Positions 6,415 to 11,595 of a stretch of DNA of 11,595 nucleotides are shown here, piece by piece. The stretch covers positions 1 to 11,595 of the forward strand of contig CAIXXI010000382.1 of assembly GCA_903923345.1 (NCBI GenBank), given 5' to 3'. Numbering within the stretch: position 1 is the stretch's first letter; every line of letters begins with the position of its first letter. The position numbers and the translations under genes are program-made. The notes beneath the pieces were generated by a model, which saw only the letters and a program-made list of their open reading frames with translations, searched no databases and was not told the origin of the DNA. The DNA comes from an uncultured Burkholderiales bacterium (GTDB lineage: Bacteria > Pseudomonadota > Gammaproteobacteria > Burkholderiales > Burkholderiaceae_E).

Positions 6415-7896
6415 ATGCCCGAAACGAACGCCCCCCAGAACACCCCCGATCACGTCCTCACGCCCTTGCGCACCCGCGATCTCGGCCTGAAATCCTCAGG
6501 CCTGCCCTGGGGCGAGCGCCATGACATCGGCCGGGCCCGCCGACAGGACCTGCCGCGTGCTTCGCTGGGTGGCTGGAGCGCACCGGCCGACCGGCGTGAT
6601 CCGGTGGCCCGTCTGATGGATGGCAATGTCGGGCGCGACCCATCGCTGGTGCCGCTGCGGATGTCGCGGATGGCCACCTCACCCTTTGCCTTCTTGCGCG
6701 GCTCGGCATCGGTGATGGCGGCCGACCTCGCGACCTTCCCCAGTACCGGCCTGGACGTGATCATCGATGGCGATGCGCACTTCAACAACTTCGGACTGTT
6801 CGGCACGCCCGACGCCCAGGTGGTGGTTGATCTGAACGACTTCGACGAAGTCAGCATCGGCCCCTGGGAATGGGACCTCAAGCGGCTGACCGCCAGCATC
6901 GAGGTGGCGGGCCGTTCGATGGGCCTGGATCCGGCGCTTCGGGCGCATGCCGTGCGGGGTGCGACCGCCGGCTATCGATCCGAGATGCATGCCATGGCCT
7001 CGATGCCGGTGCTGTCGCTGTGGCAGCGCCGCACCGGCGTGGCCGACCTGATGGGCGACTTCACCGCGGAGAGCCGCGCCGAGTGGGCAGCCGATGATGC
7101 AGCCCATGCCATGCTCGACAAGGCCGGCGAGAAAGCGCTGCAATCGAACAATGCCGCCCTGCTGGCGAGCATGACCCAGACCGATTCGAAAAAGGGACGG
7201 GCCTTCCTGCAACAACCGCCGATCCTCACCCAGCCCGACGCCGCCGTGCGCGAGCAGGTGGCCGCAGCCCTGAACGACTATTTGGACACCCTCTCGCCGG
7301 AGCGGCGATTCATGCTGCAGCGGTATCGGGTGGTGGATGTGGCCCACCGGGTGGTCGGTGTTGGCAGCGTGGGACTGCGCGCCTATTGCGTTCTGATGCT
7401 GGGCAATGACGAATCCGATGCCCTGTTCCTGCAGGTCAAGCAGTCGGCGGCCGCAGTGCATGCGCCCTATGCGACGCCCCTTCCCGAGGACCTCGCCCAT
7501 GACGGACGTCGCGTGGTGTACGGGCAGCGTCTGATGCAGGCAGTGGGCGATCCGATGCTGGGCTGGACCAGCATCAATGGACTGCCGTTTTATGTGCGCC
7601 AGATGCGCAACCTGAAGGGCTCGTTCGTGCCTGAAAAAATGACCGCACCGACCTTCGCGGCCTTCAGCTGGAGCTTCGGCGCCCTGCTCGCCCGTGCCCA
7701 TGCCCGCACCGGCGACGCTGCTGCCATTTCAGGCTACTGCGGCAGCCGCGAGGGCAGCGGAAAGGAACTCGACACTGCGATGCTGAGCTGGGCGACGGCC
7801 TATGCCGACCAGACCGAGCTTGATCATGCGCGGCTGGTCGACGCGATCGCCCGGGGCGACGTCCCGTCGATGAGTGATGGGAGTGAAGCCAGCTGA
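6415..7896 (+). CDS. DUF2252 family protein, kinase/APH-like
   Basis: A 493-residue cytosolic protein with the conserved motifs of DUF2252: SPFAFLRG (89-96), DGDAHFNNFG (118-127), VVDLNDFDE (137-145), GPWEWDLKRL (149-158), VVGVGSVGLRAY (313-324), LFLQVKQS (337-344) and FYVRQMRNLKGS (392-403). The family has no established function that I know. The GD-x-H-x-x-N segment followed by D-x-x-D and GP..xDLxRL resembles the catalytic and metal-binding segments of aminoglycoside and choline phosphotransferases. GVGSVG with a downstream lysine resembles a nucleotide loop. Here these parts come in reverse order to ordinary kinases (see findings). No signal peptide or membrane segment is seen. The gene stands alone: it is divergent from the monooxygenase gene across 179 bases and ends only 10 bases from the tRNA-Arg 3' end. 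The ATG has no strong Shine-Dalgarno, but conserved family sequence begins well downstream of it. Confidence 0.9.
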   Translation: MPETNAPQNTPDHVLTPLRTRDLGLKSSGLPWGERHDIGRARRQDLPRASLGGWSAPADRRDPVARLMDGNVGRDPSLVPLRMSRMATSPFAFLRGSASVMAADLATFPSTGLDVIIDGDAHFNNFGLFGTPDAQVVVDLNDFDEVSIGPWEWDLKRLTASIEVAGRSMGLDPALRAHAVRGATAGYRSEMHAMASMPVLSLWQRRTGVADLMGDFTAESRAEWAADDAAHAMLDKAGEKALQSNNAALLASMTQTDSKKGRAFLQQPPILTQPDAAVREQVAAALNDYLDTLSPERRFMLQRYRVVDVAHRVVGVGSVGLRAYCVLMLGNDESDALFLQVKQSAAAVHAPYATPLPEDLAHDGRRVVYGQRLMQAVGDPMLGWTSINGLPFYVRQMRNLKGSFVPEKMTAPTFAAFSWSFGALLARAHARTGDAAAISGYCGSREGSGKELDTAMLSWATAYADQTELDHARLVDAIARGDVPSMSDGSEAS

Positions 7897-7906
7897 TCTT
7901 TGGAAA

Positions 7907-7982
7907 TGGCGCGCCCGGCACGAATCGAACGTGCGACCCTTGGCTTCGGAGGCCAATACTCTATCCCCTGAGCTACGGGCGC
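7907..7982 (-). tRNA. tRNA-Arg (anticodon CCG)
   Basis: A 76-base cloverleaf on the minus strand that can be folded by hand. The acceptor stem GCGCCCG pairs with CGGGCGC and the D stem GCTC pairs with GAGT (one G-T pair). The anticodon stem TTGGC/GCCAA encloses the loop CTCCGAA, giving anticodon CCG, which reads CGG. The variable loop is GGGTC, and the T stem GCACG/CGTGC closes TTCGAAT. The discriminator base is G and the CCA end is encoded in the DNA. It closely resembles E. coli tRNA-Arg(CCG) as I recall it. The gene converges with DUF2252 and diverges from the cytochrome gene. Confidence 0.97.
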
Positions 7983-7992
7983 GTAGCCATCC

Positions 7993-7998
7993 ATTGTA
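7993..7998 (-). promoter_or_regulatory. Candidate -10 box of the tRNA-Arg promoter
   Basis: TACAAT on the minus strand ends 10 bases before the tRNA 5' end, the right distance for a short leader. No convincing -35 hexamer lies 16-18 bases upstream; that space is occupied by one arm of the inverted repeat. Confidence 0.45.
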
Positions 7999-8007
7999 GC
8001 CTGCACA

Positions 8008-8044
8008 GGCGTTTCACGCGCGCCGGTCGCCAGCCTGAAACGCC
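8008..8044. repeat. 9-base perfect inverted repeat between divergent promoters
   Basis: GGCGTTTCA at 8008-8016 is matched by TGAAACGCC at 8036-8044 with a 19-base spacer. It lies midway between the candidate -10 boxes of tRNA-Arg and the cytochrome gene, covering the -35 and spacer areas of both. It could be an operator for a dimeric regulator or form a cruciform or hairpin. A smaller imperfect repeat, GCCTG-CA-CAGGC (7999-8010), abuts its left arm. Confidence 0.6.
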
Positions 8045-8052
8045 CGTGAAGC

Positions 8053-8058
8053 TATACT
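8053..8058 (+). promoter_or_regulatory. Candidate -10 box of the cytochrome c promoter
   Basis: TATACT matches the sigma-70 -10 consensus at five of six positions and lies 54 bases before the ATG. The -35 region (around 8030-8035) does not match consensus, which fits a promoter needing an activator or simply a weak prediction. Downstream, TTCGGG (8075-8080) and CCCGAA (8087-8092) could form a small leader hairpin before the AGGA ribosome binding site at 8101-8104. Confidence 0.4.
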
Positions 8059-8112
8059 TCGCGTTTTGCATCCGTTCGGGTTGCCGCCCGAATCTGCCTC
8101 AGGATCCTGTAC

Positions 8113-9006
8113 ATGAGCGAGCACGAAGCCTTCATCAAGACGCCCCGCCAGCTGATCACCGTCGTGCTGCTGGCCTTCATCGTCCCCATCCTGATCATTG
8201 CCGCGCTGGTGTCCTATGTGAACAAGGCCACCCGCGTGGGCGCAGGTGCCGAGGCCATGACTGCCGAGGCCATCGAAGCCCGGATCCGTCCGGTTGCAGG
8301 CTTTTCCTTGAAGTCGGCAGACGGCCCCAAGGTGCTTCGCGCTGGAGAAGAGGTCTACAAGGCTCAGTGCGGTGCCTGCCATGAGGTTGGCGCAGCCGGT
8401 GCACCCAAGGTCGGCGACACAGCCGCCTGGGCACCTCGGATCAAGACCGGCTACAACGCGCTGCTGACCTCGGCCCTCAAGGGCAAGGGCGCGATGGGCG
8501 CCCAGGGCGGCGGCGAATACGATGACGCCGAAATCGGCCGTGCGGTGGTCTACATGGCCAACAAGGGCGGCGCCAAATTTGATGAGCCCAAGGCGGTCAC
8601 CACGGCGGCTGCGCCGGCTGCTGCCGTCGCTGCTGCTGCGGCTCCTGCGGCCATGGCCGCTGCCCCGTCGATGCCGGCTGCTGCAACCGCGGCAGCGGGC
8701 ACTGCGGTCGCCGCCGTGTCTGCCGCTGCCAGCGCCGCTCCGGCCAAGGCTGAGCCCGCGGCGGCCTCAGACGCCGGCAAGAAGCTCTATGACACCGCCT
8801 GCATGGTCTGCCACGCGGCCGGTGTGGCCGGTTCGCCGAAGTTCGGCGACAAGGCGGCCTGGGCACCGCGCATCGCCACCGGCATGGACGCGCTCTACGC
8901 CAGTGTGATCAAGGGCAAGGGCGCCATGCCCCCGAAGGGCGGGTCAGCTGCCAGCGACGCCGACATCAAGGCTGCAGTCCAGTACATGGTGGCTGCTGCC
9001 AAGTGA
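8113..9006 (+). CDS. Membrane-anchored dihaem cytochrome c (c5-like)
   Basis: A 297-residue electron-transfer protein. Residues 13-35 form an N-terminal membrane anchor with no obvious cleavage site, so two haem domains should sit in the periplasm tethered to the inner membrane. Domain 1 has haem motif CGACH at 86-90 and probable axial Met128 in GKGAMGAQGG. Domain 2 has CMVCH at 230-234 and probable axial Met272 in GKGAMPPKGG. The domains are clearly duplicates: both contain AAWAPRI and GKGAM, with KVGD in one and KFGD in the other. They are joined by an Ala-rich linker at about 161-218 with some Pro and Val. The expected role is shuttling electrons between the quinol-oxidising complex and terminal oxidases or other acceptors; the partner is not shown by the sequence. 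AGGA eight bases before the ATG supports the start. It has its own terminator and is probably monocistronic. Confidence 0.95.
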   Translation: MSEHEAFIKTPRQLITVVLLAFIVPILIIAALVSYVNKATRVGAGAEAMTAEAIEARIRPVAGFSLKSADGPKVLRAGEEVYKAQCGACHEVGAAGAPKVGDTAAWAPRIKTGYNALLTSALKGKGAMGAQGGGEYDDAEIGRAVVYMANKGGAKFDEPKAVTTAAAPAAAVAAAAAPAAMAAAPSMPAAATAAAGTAVAAVSAAASAAPAKAEPAAASDAGKKLYDTACMVCHAAGVAGSPKFGDKAAWAPRIATGMDALYASVIKGKGAMPPKGGSAASDADIKAAVQYMVAAAK

Positions 9007-9012
9007 TTGCCC

Positions 9013-9053
9013 CGCGCGAAGCCAGCCGCTACTGAGTGCCAGGCTTCGACGCG
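9013..9053 (+). repeat. Imperfect inverted repeat downstream of the cytochrome gene
   Basis: CGCG-C-GAAGCC (9013-9023) can pair with GGCTTC-GA-CGCG (9042-9053) around an 18-base loop, leaving a small internal bulge. It begins just after the stop codon and before the terminator and may protect the transcript 3' end. Chance pairing in GC-rich DNA is possible. Confidence 0.4.
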
Positions 9054-9072
9054 GACGTTCACCGCACCCCGC

Positions 9073-9097
9073 AACGGCGCCTCAGGGCGCCGTTTTT
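9073..9097 (+). terminator. Intrinsic terminator of the cytochrome c gene
   Basis: A 9-base-pair stem, AACGGCGCC (9073-9081) with GGCGCCGTT (9086-9094), closes a TCAG loop and runs into TTTTT at 9093-9097. It sits 66 bases after the cytochrome stop and 3 bases from the rep stop codon on the other strand. Read on the minus strand the stem is not followed by a T run, so it is mainly a plus-strand terminator that also shields rep from antisense transcription. Confidence 0.88.
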
Positions 9098-9100
9098 GCG

Positions 9101-11089
9101 TCAGCCCGACTTGAGCATGCCCTTGAGTGCCGCGAGCCGCTGCTTGGCCGAGTCGGCGGTCACGATCGCCGAAACGCCACCCTCAGTGTCGAGCTTCATC
9201 TCGGCAATGAAGCGGGACGGCAATCGGCTGACCACCGTCTTGGCCCGCTTGCGCTGACGGCACCAGGTGATCGTGAGCGTGCGCTGTGCACGGGTGACCG
9301 CGACGTACATCAGGCGACGCTCCTCCTCGATGCGCTGAGGGCCCTCCTCGGCGTCCTGCTCGATGTCGCCGCTGTGCGGCATCAGGCCTTCTTCGCAACC
9401 CACCACGAAGACATGCGGAAATTCCAGGCCCTTGGCGGCATGGACCGTGGTCAGTCGAACCGCATCGGCCTGGTCGTCCTTGCCATCGAGCCGGGACAGC
9501 AAGGCGATGGTTTGCGCCAGATCGATCAGTGTCTTGCCGTCTTCCTCGCCGCGCTTGGCCATCCAGGCAACGAAGTCGGTGACGCTTTGCCAGCGCTGGC
9601 TGGCCTGCTTTTCTTCCTGCGTCGACAGCAGATACTCGTGATACCCGATCGCCGCCAGGATTTCGGTGAGCAACTCACCGGGAGGCTCCTTCCTGGCGCG
9701 CCATTCGATGCGGTTCACGAATGAACCGAACTCACGCAAGGGCTCAAGCTGACGCGCCGACAGCCGCGTCTCGACGCCGGTCTCGAAGAGCGCCTCGAAC
9801 ATCGACTTCTGCCGCTCGGCGGCATACGCACCGAGCACCTGCAGCGTCTGGGGGCCGACGCCCCGCTTGGGCGTGGTGATGGCACGGATGAAAGCCGGGT
9901 CATCGTCGTCGTTGGCCAGCAGGCGCAGCCAGGCGATCACATCGCGGATCTCGGCGCGCTCGAACCAGGATTGCCCGCCCGACAACACATAGGGAATCTT
10001 TTCCTTGCGCAGTGCCTGCTCGATGATCCGGGCCTGGTGGTTGCCGCGATACAGCACCGCGTAATCCGAGAACTTGCCTCGGCGCTCGAAGCGAAGCGCC
10101 TGCAATCGCATGGCGATCGACTCGGCTTCCACTTCGTCGTCGTCCATCGGCACGACCCGCACCGGATCGCCCACGCCGAGTTCTGACCACAAGCGCTTTT
10201 CATGCAGCTTGGGATTGTTGGCAATCAGCTGGTTGGCGGCGGTCAGGATGTTGCGGCTCGATCGATAGTTCTGTTCGAGCTTGATCACCTTCAGGCGCGG
10301 GTAATCGGTCGAGAGCCGCTTGAGGTTTTCCAGCGTCGCCCCGCGCCAGCCGTAGATCGACTGGTCGTCGTCGCCCACTGCGGTGAAGGCCGCACGCGGC
10401 CCGGCAATCCGCTTGAGCAGTTCGTACTGCGTGGCATTGGTGTCCTGATACTCATCGACCAGCAGATAGCGCAGGCGGTTCTGCCAGCGCTCGGCGACAT
10501 CCGGATGCTCGCGCAGCATCTTCAGCGGCAGGCCGATCAGGTCGTCGAAGTCGACCGACTGGTAGCCGGCCAGGGTCGCGGCATAGTCGCGATAGGCCCG
10601 GGCAGCGGCATGTTCGTCATTGTTGCGGGCAGCGGCTGCGGCAGCATCCGGATCGAGGCCTTCGTTCTTCCACAGCGAAATGCGGCCCTGGACCGCTCGA
10701 GCCACCTTGCGGTCGGTCGTGCCGACGAGTTGCGCCACGATGGCGGCTGCATCGTCTGAATCGAGAATCGAAAAAGACTTCTTCAGTCCGAGCGCTGCGC
10801 CGTCTTCGCGCAGCATCTGCACACCCAGTGAGTGAAAGGTCGAGACCAGCGGGCGCTCGGTCTCGCGCAGCTTCACCATCTCCTTGAGGCGCTCGGCCAT
10901 TTCCTGGGCGGCCTTGTTGGTGAAGGTGATCGCGGCGATCGCCCGGGGCGTGACACCGCCTTCAATCAGATGGACGATCTTGCGGGTGATCACCCGGGTC
11001 TTGCCGCTGCCGGCCCCTGCGATCACCAGGCAGGGACCGTCCAGATAGCGGACCGCGTCGAGCTGGGCAGGGTTCAGGGTGTCGGTCAT
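9101..11089 (-). CDS. rep: ATP-dependent DNA helicase Rep (UvrD/PcrA superfamily 1)
   Basis: A 662-residue 3'-5' DNA helicase, close to the 673 residues of E. coli Rep. The SF1A motifs appear in order: Q motif LNPAQLDAV (5-13), Walker A AGAGSGKT (24-31), motif Ia ITFTNKAAQEM (54-64), motif II VDEYQDTN (211-218), motif III VGDDDQSIYGWRGA (238-251), motif IV KLEQNYRSS (270-278), motif V TVHAAKGLEFPHVF (548-561) and motif VI EERRLMYVAVTRAQ (589-602). Stretches such as GPCLVIAGAGSGKTRVIT (18-35), ANNPKLHEKRLWSELG (290-305) and DYAVLYRGNHQAR (342-354) favour Rep over UvrD. Rep clears proteins ahead of replication forks and takes part in PriA/PriC restart in enterobacteria. It lies 27 bases downstream of priA on the same strand, a plausible two-gene restart operon. 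The ATG is supported by family alignment; the ribosome binding site is weak. Confidence 0.95.
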   Translation of the reverse strand: MTDTLNPAQLDAVRYLDGPCLVIAGAGSGKTRVITRKIVHLIEGGVTPRAIAAITFTNKAAQEMAERLKEMVKLRETERPLVSTFHSLGVQMLREDGAALGLKKSFSILDSDDAAAIVAQLVGTTDRKVARAVQGRISLWKNEGLDPDAAAAAARNNDEHAAARAYRDYAATLAGYQSVDFDDLIGLPLKMLREHPDVAERWQNRLRYLLVDEYQDTNATQYELLKRIAGPRAAFTAVGDDDQSIYGWRGATLENLKRLSTDYPRLKVIKLEQNYRSSRNILTAANQLIANNPKLHEKRLWSELGVGDPVRVVPMDDDEVEAESIAMRLQALRFERRGKFSDYAVLYRGNHQARIIEQALRKEKIPYVLSGGQSWFERAEIRDVIAWLRLLANDDDDPAFIRAITTPKRGVGPQTLQVLGAYAAERQKSMFEALFETGVETRLSARQLEPLREFGSFVNRIEWRARKEPPGELLTEILAAIGYHEYLLSTQEEKQASQRWQSVTDFVAWMAKRGEEDGKTLIDLAQTIALLSRLDGKDDQADAVRLTTVHAAKGLEFPHVFVVGCEEGLMPHSGDIEQDAEEGPQRIEEERRLMYVAVTRAQRTLTITWCRQRKRAKTVVSRLPSRFIAEMKLDTEGGVSAIVTADSAKQRLAALKGMLKSG

Positions 11090-11116
11090 CGGTTCAGGCC
11101 ATCGGGGGTATCGAGA

Positions 11117-11595
11117 TCAGATTTCGAGGGGGTCGACCACCAGCTGCCAGCGCACCGACGAGCGCTGCGCATGCAGGGCATCGACCCACGGCCCGAGCGC
11201 AGCATGCAGGGCGGGGCGCGACGCCGATTCGATCAGCATCTGTGCGCGGGCCTGGCCGCGCAGCTGGGCCAGCGGCATCGGCACCGGATCACACACGGTG
11301 AGCTGGGCCAGCACCTCGCGTGGAATCGGCGAGTCGGGGCCCTCATTGAGCAGCACAGTCCGGGCGGTGGCCAGAAATGCATGGGCCTGCTCGGCACCGC
11401 GCGCCTGCGCCGTCAGCAGGGCCTGATAGACGAAGGGCGGCAGGCGGGCCTGATCACGCTCTTCGAGCTGCTGCTGGGCAAAGCGCGGATAGTCATGGGC
11501 CGCCAGGGCTTCATACACCGGATGCTGGGGAAAACGGGTCTGCATCAGCACCCGGGCTCCGGCCAGGTGGCGTCCGGCCCGCCCGGCCACCTGCA
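11117..11595 (-). CDS. priA: Primosomal protein N' (PriA helicase), C-terminal part
   Basis: Partial gene entering from the right edge; the last 159 codons or so are visible. It opens with QVAGRAGR, the superfamily 2 motif VI of PriA, so the first visible codons are internal and the GTG within this motif is not a start. Then come VLMQTRFPQHPVYEAL, LEERDQARLPPFVYQALL, DPVPMPLAQLRGQARAQML and the ending VRWQLVVDPLEI, all typical of the PriA C-terminal domain, which binds stalled forks and the other primosome proteins. PriA restarts collapsed replication forks by loading the replicative helicase. The zinc-binding loop and ATPase core lie outside the window. The stop is 27 bases ahead of rep and no terminator separates them. 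Confidence 0.95.
   Translation of the reverse strand, partial: QVAGRAGRHLAGARVLMQTRFPQHPVYEALAAHDYPRFAQQQLEERDQARLPPFVYQALLTAQARGAEQAHAFLATARTVLLNEGPDSPIPREVLAQLTVCDPVPMPLAQLRGQARAQMLIESASRPALHAALGPWVDALHAQRSSVRWQLVVDPLEI

Noticed and set aside
6679..7701. A 340-codon open frame on the minus strand, antisense to DUF2252
   Set aside because: Same pattern of His/Gly/Arg-rich product with no domain; the opposite strand carries clear conserved DUF2252 motifs.
7907..7930. The tRNA-Arg 3' end as an integration site for an island on its left
   Set aside because: No integrase is present. The only partial copies of the 3' end I found are 9-base TGGCGCGCC matches at 3523-3531 and 9694-9702, inside conserved genes, which is chance level.
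8593..8766. Tandem repeat or CRISPR-like array in the Ala-rich stretch of the cytochrome gene
   Set aside because: The near-repetitive DNA is explained by alanine codons of a linker; there are no regular repeat units or spacers.
9073..9097. Bidirectional terminator shared by the cytochrome gene and rep
   Set aside because: On the minus strand the stem is followed by GC-rich sequence with no T run, and the stem is only 3 bases past the rep stop; only the plus-strand function is supported.

Overview
The window looks like ordinary chromosome from a high-GC proteobacterium, most likely a betaproteobacterium of the Burkholderiales type. The support is indirect: Rep and PriA close to the proteobacterial forms, a tRNA-Arg with an encoded CCA end, and a membrane-anchored dihaem cytochrome c of a kind I associate with betaproteobacteria. 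No 16S or other decisive marker is present. There are no insertion sequences, integrases, CRISPR arrays or phage genes, and no gene-free stretch longer than 179 bases.

Left part (1-5081, all on the minus strand): a tightly packed exopolysaccharide export and polymerisation operon. In transcription order it holds an 853-residue outer-membrane polysaccharide export (OPX) protein with several SLBB domains, a Wzz/GNVR polysaccharide co-polymerase without a fused kinase, an EpsG-family multi-pass membrane protein (probable polymerase), and the start of a pectate-lyase-superfamily beta-helix protein with a Tat-type signal peptide that runs off the left edge. Junctions are a 3-base gap, a 14-base overlap and an 8-base overlap, so translational coupling is likely. 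Glycosyltransferases are not in view and probably lie further left. Together these genes would polymerise a repeat-unit polysaccharide at the inner membrane, control its length, carry it through the envelope and perhaps trim or modify it in the periplasm.

Middle (5156-7896): an SsuD-like flavin-dependent monooxygenase (minus strand, TTG start, good ribosome binding site) upstream of and co-directional with the polysaccharide genes, then a divergent DUF2252 protein whose motif order suggests a circularly permuted aminoglycoside-phosphotransferase-like kinase fold.

Right part (7907-11595): tRNA-Arg(CCG) on the minus strand, divergent from a membrane-anchored dihaem cytochrome c. The 130-base region between them carries two candidate -10 boxes around a perfect 9-base inverted repeat. 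A strong intrinsic terminator follows the cytochrome. The minus strand then carries rep helicase and, 27 bases upstream of it, the C-terminal end of priA, which runs off the right edge: a likely replication-restart operon.

I see no clearly undescribed multi-gene system. The best leads are the DUF2252 motif order, the inverted repeat between the tRNA and cytochrome promoters, the changed active-site position in the SsuD-like enzyme, and the Tat-exported beta-helix enzyme coupled to the polymerase gene.
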